A stretch of 64,000 nucleotides of DNA from Hymenopellis radicata (lineage: Eukaryota; Basidiomycota; Agaricomycetes; Agaricales; Physalacriaceae): contig JADNRX010000037.1 in NCBI GenBank assembly GCA_015501595.1, positions 1-64,000 of the forward strand, given 5' to 3'. The stretch's first letter is position 1; every line of letters starts with the position of its first letter. Shown here in pieces: positions 1-12,170 of the stretch. The notes under the pieces were generated by a model. The model was not told where the DNA came from. It saw nothing but the letters and a program-made list of their open reading frames with translations, and made no database searches. Both the position numbers and the translations under genes were made by a program.

Positions 1-174
1 TTTGGCTTCGGGAGCAACGTAGGCATCCGTCAAGGCGCTCCCCCCGGCCATGACCTTAGTGTCGCCCGCAACAACCGCGGAACGCGCCAGCGCGGAAACG
101 CCTCCCGTGGCTACCGAGGAGGGAGGGGAAACCGAGGCACGCGCAACACCTACTATGACTCCCCGTACATGTAA
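1..174 (+). CDS. C-terminal tail of a putative LINE ORF1 (gag-like), partial
   Basis: Frame 1 is open from the window edge to a TAA at 172-174 (57 codons). It contains repeated RG/RGG steps (for example RGYRGGRGNRGTR) and ends in DSPYM. RGG-rich tails bind nucleic acid and occur in gag-like ORF1 proteins of retroelements and in host RNA-binding proteins. Assignment to the LINE rests only on position upstream of the EN/RT frame, so it could instead be the end of an unrelated gene. Confidence 0.35.
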   Translation, partial: FGFGSNVGIRQGAPPGHDLSVARNNRGTRQRGNASRGYRGGRGNRGTRNTYYDSPYM

Positions 175-965
175 ACCCCAGATCTGCCAACTGTCCTTAC
201 GCGAGCACGCCGTGATGAATGTAATTTTACCATAAATGAGTCCTTTGTACATATAAGACCAGTCAGCCTAAGTAACCTTGGTAAACTGAAACAGCCTTCT
301 GTGAGACTCATAAAGCCATTGCAATGCTGGACAAACTAACACAAGGAGCCTTCACATAAGTCGGAACAGGACCATGATCAAAGACTTAAAAAGGAGGAGC
401 CAGGAGAACACACGACACATGGCTCCGACGCGACGAGACAGAACAGAAAAACGAAGGGCGAAGGCGGGCAAGACGTGGATACTGGGAACACTGGTTATCC
501 CGCCAGCCTACGTCCATAGAGCGGAAACCACCAACAACAAACCCCGCCAATCCGGTTCGAGCCACCTGCAGATTCTGCAACCAGACGCCGACCGAGAGCA
601 CATAAAAGAGCGAAGAAAAAGCGACCACAGCCGCGTACATGTACCGCGACGGCCAGGATTGTGGAGGAAAAGAAGAAGAACTCTCGAGCGAACGCCTCAC
701 GGGCCGAGAGAAGAAAGCGAGCGAGGCAGAGAGAACGCGAAGAGTGATAGACGCCTATAAACAGGCTAGAGGACGATGCAGTAGTCAGACAGGAGAGCAT
801 TGAGTGCTGGGTATTCCGTTTGCACGGCATGGTCCGAGAATAATCACCGCGGCGACGCCCAATGCGGGCGAAGCCAGAAAACCAATAATTAATTCCCAGT
901 GCAGCACGCCCAGGCTTCCGAGGCCGCTGGAAGTTAGCCGCTCCCAGACGAATACAGGCTACATT

Positions 966-3900
966 ATGGTAACAATGATCACACAAAATCACGACTTACC
1001 ATGCACGGCGACCTCCAACGCTGGTCCCGACTCCGCTCCCCGAGGGCGAACTAGTCGACCTGCAGCTAGGAAGCCGGATGAAGGGAGAGGAGGTCTAAGC
1101 AGGCCAAAACGGACCCGGCCACCGCGTCGCCGTCCGTCCCTCACGCGTGATTCTAGTCCCGACAGTTTGAGGGCAGACACAGATGCAAATGGTGGCCGAG
1201 TCAGCCCACAAGGCGAAACGGAGCCAGAGAACATTGGAACTCACGGCGACACAGCTAAATCAAGAACTGCTCATAAGAACCACACAAGGAGAATGAAGAA
1301 AAAGATCCAGCGTAACACTAAGGCGCACATCAAAATAGATTCCCTAAACATCAAAGGCAGATTCTCCGACGACGGGTTAGGTGCGAGAGTCGAAAAGATA
1401 ACTGAAGTGCTCTCAATGATGAGAAGAAGGAAGATTGGCATCCTAGCATTGCAAGAGACCCATTACACAGAAGATTATGTGGCGTCGATCACAGAACGCT
1501 ACGGTGACGCATTACATGTCGAATACTCGGCCATGCCTGGGAGACAGGCCGCGAGGGCAGGAGGCGTCGCACTCATTTTCTACAAACCTATCGCCAATGT
1601 AATCGGCATAGAGACGAAGATCATAATACCAGGACGAGCCATGGTGGTGAAAGTACCGTGGCATGGTGACGATGTCCTAAATGTGCACGTTGGATACGCC
1701 CCGAACGACCATAATGAGAACAAGGAACACTGGGAAACACTAGAGGAATACTATCGGGAGAACCCTCAGTGGAAGCCAGACATCGCATGTTTCGACACGA
1801 ACATAGTAGCGGATGGACTAGATAGACTTCCAGCTCACGAGGACCACCAAGGAGCAGTAAAGGCACTTACATCTTTCCTCAACGCCTGTAGTTTGGTAGA
1901 CGGCTGGCGAAAGGAGAACCCTAATGTGGCCGCCTTCACATACACACAGCTGACCACCCCAGCTAGCCATTCACGAATCGATAGAATATATGTGAAAAAG
2001 ACAAGATGGAGACAATGCAGAAACTGGGATATGGCCTATACCGCGTTTGACGGTGTACCGACCGACCACAAAAGAGTCTCCTGCGAAATCACCACCGCCG
2101 CTGTGCCGGAGCAGGGACATGGCAGATATACCCTTCCGATCTTCAGCGTAAAATCTAAGAAAATGACCAAAATGATCAACGAGACAGGAATATCTCTCCA
2201 CAAGGAGATGAACGAGATCACGCCAGAAACACGAACCGAGGAATACAATGCGCAAATACTCTACGACGCCTGGAAGACACGAGTCAATGAGGCGATACGA
2301 TCACACGCGAAACAAAACATACCGAAAGCGAAAAAAGAAATTGAAGACCTTGAGGAACAGCTCGAGACCGTAATCAACAGTGACGAGATGGATGAGCAGG
2401 CGAAAGTGACAGAAGCAGGAGCCATCCAAGAGGAGATTGTCCGGAGGGGCGGCGAAATATGGAGAGAAAAGAAAACATCCGCACAAGCGAATCAAGCACT
2501 GCTAGGAGAGACAAACAGTAAATACTACTCCCGCCTGATAAAAGGCCAGGTAGCGCGAGACCCCATCATGATGTTAAAGAAACCCGGGACACAACCGGTA
2601 GAGTATGAGACAAGTTCTCGAAGGATGGCGAACATGATGAAGGAATACCATGATGGCATCCAGTCTGAAGGAATGAACATGGACGCACAAGCGAGGGGGA
2701 GAGATACCGAAGAAGTCTTCCAGAACGTTACGCGAAAACTTACTGCCGAGCAAAATGAGCGAATGGCAGAGAAGATGAACCGACACCAGGTGCAAGATGC
2801 CATGATGGGCTCGAAACCAAACAGCGGGGCGGGCCTAGACGGATGGCAATACGAGATCCACCAGTACCTCAATAAACGATGGGAGCAAGCAGAAGGAAAG
2901 CCTCAGGAGAAACACACCTTCGACATCGTAGGAGCGCTAACAGCCTTGTACAACGACATAGAAGACCATGGATTACGGAAAGGGTCACAGTTCGCCGAAG
3001 GCTGGCTGTGCCCTATTTTTAAAAAGAAAGATCGGACAGCCATGGAAAACTATAGACCGATTACTCTCCTGAACACAGACTTGAAGATATACACGAAAGC
3101 GCTATCCGTTAAACTCGCAGAAGTGGCGACGGATCTGATCCACGAAGATCAGGCAGGGTTTGTGAGAGGACGAAGCATAACAGATCAGATCAAGCTGGCA
3201 CGATCAGTTATTTACCACGCAGATGCAACGGACCAAGACGGCATGATCGTCTTCCTAGACCAGGAAAAAGCGTACGACAAGATCTCACACGACTACCTAT
3301 ATAAAGCGCTGGAAGCATGTAACCTCCCAGCAAGCTTCATCAACACTGTCCGATCGCTCTACGCTGGAGCACAGACTCTAGTGGTCCTAAACGGCGAAAT
3401 GAGCGAAAAGTTCACAGTAACAAGAGGTGTACGCCAGGGCGACCCGCTCTCCTGCCTTCTCTTCAACATTGCAATTGAACCCCTGGCATCAATGCTAAGG
3501 CACTCGGATCTGGAAGGCTACAAAGTAGCAGGCCTGGCAGAGAAACTCATTGTGACGCTCTTTGCTGATGACACAACAGTCTACCTCTCGAAGAATGACA
3601 AGTTCTCAACCCTAGCTAGCATCCTACAGAAGTGGTGCTCCGCTTCAGGCGCCAAATTCAACATTGTAAAAAACAGTAATAATAGCAATAGGCTCGGTTG
3701 AATACCGCAGCATCCTCATGAACGATAGGAAATCAACGCCGGACGCAGAACCGATTCCCGACGACATACATATCACAGAGGACGGCGAATCCACCCGTAC
3801 ACTGGGATCATACGTAGGAAACGAAATTGACCCAAAAGCGCCATGGAACAAAATCCTAGAAGAAGCGGAGGCGATCCTGGAAAAGCTGAATCGCACTCAC

Positions 3901-6115
3901 CCATCGCTGAACGGCAAACGAGTGGGCCAACGCTCCTTCGCGACGTCGAGAACACAATACCTAGCAGCAGCAGAAGACATGCCACGCTCAATGGAGGTCC
4001 GGTTTGAGAAACTGATCAGGTCCTTCTTCTGGGAATATAAGCAAGCAAGGGTGAACAAAGAGACAATGAAACTGCCCCTTGACGAAGGTGGACAAAACCT
4101 CGTGGACATGAAGCTACAGAACGACGCCATCCACATCATGCACCTTAAAAAACTTCCTGGGCCTCAACGGGACAGTGCCACGATGGGCAATCGTGGTAAA
4201 GGACCTAATGAGGGTCAATGCATTGAGCACTTACAAGAATATCGACGCAGACCTGTTAGATGACATATTCTCGCAAACGTGGGATACTAACAAGTCAAAG
4301 CTTCCCCCCGACATCAAACGGATGGTCAAGGTAGCAAAGGAATACAATCTAATCATGGACGGCCACAGTATCCCGACAGAGATCAAGAAGGCAATGCCAA
4401 TATGGCTCCACCAAGGTTGGCGAACAGATAAAAATCGTATAACGAACAATGCGGCGTGCAAGTGCCTACAGACGAACCATCTCGCGAGAACAGTGGGAGA
4501 CGTCCTAGGAGTGGCTGAACAGCGCGCGCACCCCGGAGACGCATGCGAGAACCCAGAACGATGTCAACGGCAAGCAGCAAAGCTCCTGGACAGCCTAAAT
4601 AGAAAGTGGGACCCCCGAGACACGGAACCGGAGAGAATCCCGTACACCCAGGCCGAGGAGAGTAATGTAACACCATTTCCGAAGCAACGTCAGGAGATTG
4701 AGAGCAAAGGAGACCTATACCGTATCTTCACAGATGGCCTGGAACACAGGAGTGGGGAGGCGTTTAGGGTGGAGTCACCGGACCCGAACGCACAAGTGAC
4801 GAACATTTTTATAACATGGGACAAAGACAGGCTCCGGAACTTCGGGGTCGGGGTATGGCTGAAGAGCGAAGACAGAAGGAATGCCGCCATAGTACCGCCT
4901 GCCACGTTTGAAGACGATGTGAGCCTACTCGCGAGCGGGATACAACGTGCCCTGGAGCTGACGCCCACGGAGAACCGACTAAACATAATTACACGGTCAA
5001 AACACGCGATTAAAGAACTCACAACAGCGCTAGAAAAGAACGAAGACACGATCCTGTCGACAAGAAAGCCAGAATCTAGGAGGTTTATTAGCAACGTGAT
5101 AGAACAGATGAGAACCAGAAAAGGGGAAACAACCTTTACAAGGATGACCGGGAAAAGGATCCCAGGCCTCCAAGGGGCAGACAGTCTTGCCACAAGAGCG
5201 GCAAGCAATCAGCGGGAAGGGGAAAGTGCTGAATGCCCACCCGAGGATGAACAGACAAGCGCACACCTAACCGGCGTCAAACTAGCGAACGCAACACAGA
5301 GAGGAGTACATGCCTACCTAAAGACTCTGGTGAAAGTAAAGAAGCGGAAGGCAACAGCCGGCAACCTAGACAGGATTCGGTATGCACTGGCAGACGTCAA
5401 CGGAAGAGCCCCATCTCAAGCCGATATTTGGCGCTCAACGAGAGGGATGAACACGAGCAGGAAAACCCAGACATTCCGCTGGAAGAACATACATGAAGCA
5501 CACGCGACAGGCGAATATTTTGAGCGGATGGAAAACATGGCCCACCTGGCCATGTGTCCGAGGTGTGAAGTAACAGAATCTATGGAACACATCCAGCTGG
5601 ACTGCCAGATAGAGGCGGCGGAAACGGTATGGGAAGCAGCCCAAAAGATCTGGGAGTGCACAGGGGAACGCTGGCCGACGATGACCTATGGCCTCATACT
5701 AGGCTGCGGCAACGGCGAAGCCAGTACGGTCAAAGAACAGAGAAGAAAGTAACGGTCTCAATAGGCTTTTCCAAAAGCTGATATCGGAAGGGGCGCTGCT
5801 CATCTGGAGGCTAAGAAATGAGCGACGCCTAGAATTTAATGACGATGAAAACAAGATGCACACGAAGGATAGCATCCGAACAAGATACCTAAACGTGATT
5901 GAGTCAGCGTGTCGAATTGATTATGCGATGACAAGCAAGGCACGGTATGGACGCCGGGCACTTCCCGACACCTTAATTGTTAACACATGGAAGAAGCTAC
6001 AAGATAACGAGATCGACGAGGATGAGATGGCGCGCGCTCGTAAAGAGCAACTCGGGGTTTTAGTGGGTAAAGGACTGCGAAAAAGGCTGAACGTGATCGT
6101 ACAGCCCTATCGATA
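966..6115 (+). pseudogene. LINE ORF2 polyprotein (endonuclease, reverse transcriptase, RNase H-like, zinc knuckle), frameshifted
   Basis: The endonuclease-exonuclease-phosphatase domain lies at about 1320-2090 (SLNIKGRF, then LALQETHY). The reverse transcriptase lies at about 2990-3640, with YRPITLLN, GFVRGRSITDQ, VFLDQEKAYDK, GVRQGDPLS and the catalytic FADD at 3561-3572. An RNase H-like region begins near IFTDG (about 4723) and a CPRC...H...C knuckle sits at about 5555-5603. ATG 966 is the first in-frame ATG of the long frame. Three breaks are visible: the frame shifts at A6 runs at 3668-3673 and 4147-4152, and again between about 5725 and 5750, after which sense resumes to a stop at 6113-6115. 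A dead element copy; the RNase H assignment is weaker than EN and RT. Confidence 0.85.
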
Positions 6116-7052
6116 ACCAGGCCGAGTCCCACACTACGACAGTGTCGTGTGCGTAATGCATTTTACCCGAAACCATCTCACAACCTCACCACGTCGCGGC
6201 GAACAGACTGAGAAAATCGGTGCTGTGAGCCGTGCCAGCAAAGCTGGCAGCGCGCATCCAAAAAAAAAAAACAAATGCAGTTAGCACAACTACTCTCGGA
6301 TCCAGCCTAGGTACAGGCGGAATGGAAACCAAAATCATCGCAGCGGAAATCGCCACGGGCGCTGGTGTTACCACGATTGTAACTTCAAGCAAATGCCCGC
6401 AAGACATCTTTGGCATCATCGAGTACCACAATTCACGACGAACATCATCTAGTCCGGGAACGCCTGTTGAACCAGGAGGACCTATTCCCGTACCTTCGTC
6501 ACGAACGGGATCTCCAATACCACGTCCACAGCACACCGTTTTCGTTCCATCGTCGATACCCATGCGAGATCTCAAATCGTGGACCAGCCATACCTTGTTT
6601 CCTTCAGGGAGCGTTATCATCGATTCTGGTGCTCACCATGTATTATCCCGACGAGAATCGGGTGGGCGACTACTGGCGGCTGGTGTATCGGGGGTCCTTG
6701 GCGCGTTTGCTTCTGGGCAGGCTGTACGTATTGTGATCCTCAAGAATAGCGAGAATCAAGAAGAGCCTGCCGGGATGCAGTCGTTGGGCTCGACCAGACC
6801 GGGAACCCCCAGTATCCTTGCTGCGTCTTCCATTTCGTCTTCCGTGGCGTCGCTAGAACCACTGTCGCGATCGGATTCGTCGACAGCTCTGTCAGAGGTT
6901 GCCGGAAAGTCACTGCCTCCTCTGCCTGAAGGCGAGCTGATCTCTGGGAACGGGTCTACACTTTACGACGAGTCTGACGTGATTGAAGTTGGTCGGGGTT
7001 TGGCCAACTACAATTCTGCGCAGATCATGAAAATCAAGGGTCTGAACAGGTA

Positions 7053-7132
7053 CAGTCGTTTCAGAAACCCTTGCCTGGCGATGCCAAACACGCCAAACAA
7101 TTCGATTAATTCGAAAAATTCAATAAAATAGA
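7053..7132 (+). repeat. Left terminal inverted repeat of the 1014-bp element
   Basis: 80 bp, exact reverse complement of 7987-8066; begins CAGTCGTTTCAGAAACCC. Confidence 0.9.
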
Positions 7133-7986
7133 ATATCCCTTCCACAGCTTCAGACTTGCTGCGACACGCGCTATACGACCTCGGCGTTGAGCACGAATGC
7201 TTGAATTTGACTCCCAGCAGCTGATAGCCTGATTTCACTTCCAACGTTTGGACTCGCTTTTGGCATCAAGGATTGATATACTGGTGCCCAATGACGGGCA
7301 GGCGGAATTAGATGCACTAGAAGCATTCATGAAATCTCCTGGAGGTCGCTGGATAAGAGGGCACTGGTTTTGGAACGTTTTAGGTGCGTAGCGAGTACGC
7401 AATACTCCTCCGTCTCATCATGATCTTCCAGGACGTCGCCCGGCATTGGTCTGACCCCCTCAAAATACTATTTATCATCAACCAATTTGTGTCGACTGCC
7501 TTCCTCAGTCCTTCCCTAAGGATCTGTGAAACCATGCACCAGAGGCCTCCGCTCCATCCCAGCTCCATCCCCACCTCTCCCGCGACTTCACTCATGATTC
7601 TCGCTCTGCTGCCATTGATCAACCATTGCACCTCTACGCAATAAAATGGATGTCCGGGGCCCCGCGACTGTGTCCCCTTGGCCGCGCGATGGCTGCCCGT
7701 GCACGACGATTTACCATGAGTGGGATCATTGCTGTACGCGGCGCGTACTCAATCGCAGGCTCTCCCATGACATATCCAAGTGACCTTGAGGCATCGGAAG
7801 GCCCAATGTAAAAGCGTGCAATCGGTCCAGACTGATTCTGCTTGTTCTTGCCGCCGACTCTTTTCACCGGCCTTGCGCCTTGGTCTGCCCTCCACACTGC
7901 TTCCTACTGGTTCATATACATGTATGGCACCTTGGTATACATCCTTACTGGTTTCAGAGTAGTGTATTTGTCCCCTACGAATTTAC

Positions 7987-8066
7987 TCTATTTTATTGAA
8001 TTTTTCGAATTAATCGAATTGTTTGGCGTGTTTGGCATCGCCAGGCAAGGGTTTCTGAAACGACTG
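7987..8066 (-). repeat. Right terminal inverted repeat of the 1014-bp element
   Basis: 80 bp, exact reverse complement of 7053-7132; ends GGGTTTCTGAAACGACTG, then TA. Confidence 0.9.
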
Positions 8067-8420
8067 TACGTGGCGGTGATCTTGTGTCCATTTATTCATG
8101 GCTTTGTAGTTCGTACATACCACAGTTGTTGGGCTATGCGGATTCGGAGTATGTTGTAGAGAATATTACTATTCGTGTACCTCCGTGATAGGCGCGGATC
8201 TATTTTACATGGTTTTTCGACGTACGGCATCTGTACAGAACGTTTGTTGAGGCAGCCAATGGGGTTGTTAGCATCAAATGACTGTATCAACATTTGCGCC
8301 ATAATTTTCAATTTTCAGATCGGGGCTGTAGTAGCAAGTCATTCTTGTCTGACAACCACCACCACCACCAAATATTCCCTTTATGCCCTAGCGATTGCTG
8401 GTGCCGTCTTTCCTTCAACT

Positions 8421-9671
8421 ATGTACCACAACAACTCTATTCGGATCTTGGCTGGTGTGTATGGGCGTCTGTCGGTGTCTGCCTACTAACGGGAATGGCA
8501 GGGAATAGTCACCCCGAGCTCGCCCAAGCCGTGGCCGAGCGGTGAGCTCCTTGTTGGGCGCCCTGGATTCGTGATTCATCGATAATACTAGGCTCAATGT
8601 CCCCCTCGTTCCCTGCACCGTCAAAAAATTCTCCAACGGCGAGATCAACGTGAAAATCTCCGAGTCGGTGCGAGACGAGGACGTTTTTATCATCCAGTCC
8701 GGCTGCAGCGACGTCAACGACAACCTCATGGAGCTCCTCATTCTCATCTCGGCGTGCAAGACCGCTTCTGCGCGCCGGATCACCGCGGTCATTCCTTGCT
8801 TTCCCTACGCTCGCATGGACAAGAAGGACAAGAGCCGCGCGCCCATCACCGCCAAGCTCGTCGCCAACATGCTCGTCGTCGCCGGGTGCGACCATGTTAT
8901 AACGATGGACCTCCACGCCAGCCAGATCCAGGGGTTCTTTGACATTCCAGTCGACAACCTCTGGTCTGAGCCGCTCATGCTCGCTTATATCAAACGCCAG
9001 ATCGATGGCTGGCAAAATGGCATCATCGTCAGCCCCGATGCGGGAGGCGCGAAGAGGTATGCGGACCGTTTTATCCGGCAGAATAGAACGGCTCACGCCT
9101 GCCTTTACAGGACGACGGCAATCGCGGATAAACTCGGTGTCGAGTTTGCCTTGATTCACCGTAAACGGGATGGAAAGGCAGAGGGTGCTCCGGAGCGTAT
9201 GGAGATTCTGGTTGGTGATGTCAAGGACAAGGTACACTCTCCTACATTTTCCGCTTCCTAATATTAATCTTTTCCATCAGGTTGCGATACTCGTCGACGA
9301 TATGATTGACACGGGCGTCACTCTCACACTTGCAGCCAAGACCTTGAAGGAGAAGGGCGCAAAATCTGTCCATGCTCTCATCTCGCACGGTATGTACCTT
9401 TGCAAATATCCAATTACCTCGCATATTCATTTTACTCTCCCCAGGCCTGTTATCGGAGCTCAATCTCGCTGCGATAGACCAGCTCCCGATAGAACAGCTC
9501 GTCGTCACCAACACGATTCCGCAGAACCTGCACAAGCAGCAGTGTTCGAAGCTGGTGACGATCGATGTGAGCGCGACGATAGCCGAGAGTATTCGGCGGA
9601 CGCACAACGGAGAGAGTATTAGTCTGCTCTTTGGAGAGTGGGCAGAGACGGGGACAATTGCGGTATTGTAA
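8421..9671 (+). CDS. PRS: Ribose-phosphate pyrophosphokinase (PRPP synthetase)
   Basis: Makes PRPP from ribose 5-phosphate and ATP, feeding purine, pyrimidine, NAD, histidine and tryptophan synthesis in the cytosol. Model: join(8421..8454, 8502..8541, 8592..9056, 9111..9231, 9281..9389, 9445..9671), 331 aa, usual for the family. The start is the ATG opening [12 protein letters not shown], which splices onto [14 protein letters not shown]. Visible motifs: [10 protein letters not shown], the metal/ribose-binding [27 protein letters not shown], and the PRPP loop [10 protein letters not shown]. All introns are 47-55 bp with GT-AG ends. The 54-bp intron 9057-9110 is a multiple of three and has no stop, so retention would add 18 codons between GAKR and TTAIADK. 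Which yeast-type paralogue this matches cannot be told. Confidence 0.93.
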
Positions 9672-10520
9672 CAATAGAAGAAGAAACCTATTCCCCATTG
9701 TACATCTACCAATTGTACACGTGTTCAAACATAACAGAGCATTTAGATAAAAGTACAATATAGCGTTTAAACTTGCTAGCTTGGAGGGAGTTCAAGCAGT
9801 CCGTGAGGAACATGTGTGTAGGTTAGTACGACAAATTTCAAGGACGCTACATATTGCGCAGATTGAGGAGGAGATGCGGGGCCACGGGGCGGTTTGGTGA
9901 CTCTTCGGCGCGATGCATACATCTCCTTCCTTTTTGTGCCGGTAATGAGTAGATGTGAGTCGGGAGGCAACCATTGCTTTCATATCGCCTCCTACGACGA
10001 GTCCATGACCTAGTGTTAGGACACAAGTGTAGCAGTCGGTCAACATTTTTGGACCACAGATAGGCCGAATTGCGCAATTAAACGAAGAGGGGGACGAAGA
10101 ACTGCATCTGGCACTAGTTGGCAGTGAAACGATTATGTTGAAAGAACACAAAGACTCTGGGCACACCGAGAATGCCGGTGGGAAGTAGAAAAAGATGGGA
10201 GGAGACACCCTTATTGGACTTGTTAGCCCTTAAGTCAAGCGAGCCGATACCTGACCAGAGTCAAAGCCAGTGCAAAGTCGTCCTACCTCAAAATAGGTGG
10301 AAAGCCGGTCACAGACGGGGCAGAATCCTAGACAAGCAAGAAGACATTGAATTTCCAACAGAAGCAAGCCCGGCATGAAGAGGTTATAGACCGGGACCAA
10401 GAAGAAAGGCCGGGGTGTCTTTACTTTTCATAGGCTAACATAACTCACGTTGGGTCATTAATATTACAAAGCGTCAAGTTGAATCGTTGCGGGTGGTGTA
10501 AGTATACGAAAGCCAGCAAG
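9672..10520. other. Intergenic, no gene recognised
   Basis: Convergent 3' flanks of the PRPP synthetase and F-box genes. Reading frames here are short and lack family motifs; no RNA gene or repeat was recognised. Confidence 0.6.
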
Positions 10521-12170
10521 TCAAAGGTGGCTTTCCACTGCCTTTTGCGCATCTGCAAGCACATCTTGCCTCCCATTCATCTTCCAAACAACGTCCAACC
10601 CCTGATCCTTCAAATTTAATAAGAATGATGCCAATGTTGAGGTCTCGTAGGTGATGTGCGGCTCGTCGGGTTCTATGTAGTTCTCCAGGGTCAATTTTGA
10701 GAGCCTTGACACGTTTCCCGTAACGTTCCAACGCGATGCGACCAGATCATAGAGCTTTGAATTGGTGAATAAATGGTCTACTGTCAGGCCACATGCAATT
10801 TCCAGCTCGCGCAAGCCGGGGAGAGGTTGTTGAGAGGGCGTAACTGTCAGGCTATCAAGCAGTGTTGAGACTTCACTCGACGAATGATATACCGCATCAC
10901 CGAGATGCAATTGGAGGGAAATGAGATTGGACATCCGCCAAATAGATGTCAGAGTTTGGGGTTCGAGGTTTACAGCGCCGCCGAGGATGAAGGTTTTCAG
11001 ATTACACTGAGAGCGATCAAGCAGGCGACTAAGAACTGTGTCGTAATTTTGGCGCGGCTGAGGTGGACAGGTGCTATGAGGTCCATTGTCTTCGTCGAGG
11101 ATCACCTTTTCTAGACGTGGCAGCGATATATTGTCGAGGGCAAGGGACATGCTGCATGATGGACCGAGAGTCAAGTGAGTGATCTTCTCGTGAACAAATA
11201 CGGTCCTTGTTTGGCTGTCCTCCTCGTCCCCTATGCAAGAAATCCTCAGACGTGCAAGGTTCTCCGCGGCGGCGATAAACCGATGAAATGACGCTGCACC
11301 TGCAAACGGTCCGGTGAAGGACGTCAAAGTCTGCCACTGCCCTTGTACGGATTTGAAAGCGGTGAACGGCAGATCCATCTTGAGGGAACGAAGAGACGCA
11401 TGGAACACGATATCGTATGCCTCCAAGACCGGGAAGGGGCCGTGGGTTTGCACCTTGAGACATTTCAAAAGCCTCAGGTCAGACTTGGAAAGCATATCGA
11501 AAAAGCATTCTGTCTCGAGTTTCCCTGCGTAGATCTCCAGTTCTTGCAGTCGGATAGAATGTCCAGAGAGCGCGTCAAGCACAGCCTCTGTGTTCTCGCT
11601 TGAGTTCCCGTATGCCCAAAAGAATAGCTCTACATGAAGCGGGCGTGGATTAGAAAGGACAAGATGCCGTTCAAGAACGTTCATGTATAAATTGGCATTG
11701 CTCGCGCACAGGGGATCCGAGTCAACAAGCACACGGGACCAGAGAGATGGGGCAGAGCGTGACAATGTGCGCCAGAACTTGCACACGTGGCCGAAGCTAC
11801 ACGGTGGTTGTCCAGGATCTAGGCCGTGCGTAGTCGGAACATCCACGAGGGAAAAGATGTAGAGGAGGATTTCATGGGGAATGGAACGGATGGGCGCGGC
11901 AAGGGAGTTGGTCTGTTCGATTTCAGCGCACGCTGACGCGATCTTCTTCCGCTTCTGCGCCACCAGCTCTTCGAGGCATGCTAGGTCGTCTTGCATGGCT
12001 TGGTAACGAGCCCCCAGTACAGCTACGCGACCCGGTATATGGGCAGTCGCGGCACTTGGTAGGGCATCTCCCGAACGTAAGACGTCAAGAACATCAACGT
12101 TCCAAGCCAACGGCGAGTCGGTGGCAGATGAGGCTTCCGGTTTAAATCCGCAGCGCGCGCAAGTCGCCAT
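10521..12170 (-). CDS. F-box/LRR-type protein
   Basis: Single exon, 549 aa, starting at the ATG of MATCARCGFKPE. The N-terminus has one CxxC pair, followed by a charged helix likely to form a coiled coil (DDLACLEELVAQKRKKIAS, residues about 60-95) and an F-box at about residues 100-160 (IRSIPHEILLYIFSLVD...HVCKFWRTLSRSAPSLWSRV). The rest is leucine-rich with repeat-like spacing (LRLLKCLKVQ, LARLRISCIG, LRELEIACGL). F-box proteins bind Skp1 and select substrates for SCF ubiquitin ligases; the substrate here is unknown. This N-terminal layout is very common in expanded F-box families of Agaricomycetes. An ATG six codons upstream (12188) is an alternative start. Confidence 0.85.
   Translation of the reverse strand: MATCARCGFKPEASSATDSPLAWNVDVLDVLRSGDALPSAATAHIPGRVAVLGARYQAMQDDLACLEELVAQKRKKIASACAEIEQTNSLAAPIRSIPHEILLYIFSLVDVPTTHGLDPGQPPCSFGHVCKFWRTLSRSAPSLWSRVLVDSDPLCASNANLYMNVLERHLVLSNPRPLHVELFFWAYGNSSENTEAVLDALSGHSIRLQELEIYAGKLETECFFDMLSKSDLRLLKCLKVQTHGPFPVLEAYDIVFHASLRSLKMDLPFTAFKSVQGQWQTLTSFTGPFAGAASFHRFIAAAENLARLRISCIGDEEDSQTRTVFVHEKITHLTLGPSCSMSLALDNISLPRLEKVILDEDNGPHSTCPPQPRQNYDTVLSRLLDRSQCNLKTFILGGAVNLEPQTLTSIWRMSNLISLQLHLGDAVYHSSSEVSTLLDSLTVTPSQQPLPGLRELEIACGLTVDHLFTNSKLYDLVASRWNVTGNVSRLSKLTLENYIEPDEPHITYETSTLASFLLNLKDQGLDVVWKMNGRQDVLADAQKAVESHL

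Larger units (their letters stand above)
1..6271 (+). mobile_element. Non-LTR (LINE-type) retrotransposon, decayed, 5' end beyond window
   Basis: Seen: an open frame ending at 174 with an Arg/Gly-rich tail, a Lys/Arg-rich stretch at about 520-735, then a long polyprotein reading frame (966-6115) with endonuclease, reverse transcriptase, RNase H-like and zinc-knuckle regions in that order. A short hairpin lies at 6129-6150 (ACGAC/GTCGT arms). A run of 12 A at 6260-6271 is taken as the 3' poly(A) tail, because glutamate 5-kinase coding sequence starts immediately after it. Known: this order (EN, RT, RNH, CCHC-like knuckle) fits Tad/I-like LINEs of fungi. Odd: the coding region has three frameshifts, so the copy is inactive. 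A target-site duplication cannot be tested because the left end is outside the window. Confidence 0.85.
7053..8066. mobile_element. 1014-bp TA-flanked inverted-repeat element (non-autonomous Tc1/mariner/pogo-like)
   Basis: The element starts CAGTCGTTTCAG and ends with the reverse complement, flanked by TA at 7051-7052 and 8067-8068. The terminal repeats are 80 bp and match perfectly by eye. TA target duplication and CAGT ends are typical of Tc1/mariner/pogo elements. The interior (7133-7986) has no recognisable transposase, so it would need transposase from elsewhere. It sits in the last intron of the glutamate 5-kinase gene, two bases after the donor G. Confidence 0.85.
6272..8188 (+). pseudogene. 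PRO1: Glutamate 5-kinase, 3' half; truncated by LINE, last intron invaded by a MITE
   Basis: Glutamate 5-kinase phosphorylates glutamate in the first step of proline synthesis. The fragment starts within the kinase domain (SSLGTGGMETK, AAEIATGAGVTTI) and runs through the C-terminal PUA-type domain (GSVIIDSGAHH, RLLAAGVSGVLGAF), a serine-rich linker and GRGLANYNSAQIMKIKGL. The final exon starts at 8110 (SYIPQLLGYADSEYVVENIT) and stops at 8186-8188. The last intron is 7050-8109; without the inserted element it would be about 44 bp. The N-terminal part of the kinase is absent: a LINE poly(A) tail abuts the first readable codon. Whether an upstream half survives left of the LINE cannot be seen. 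The 3' part has no internal stop, so the disruption may be recent. Confidence 0.85.
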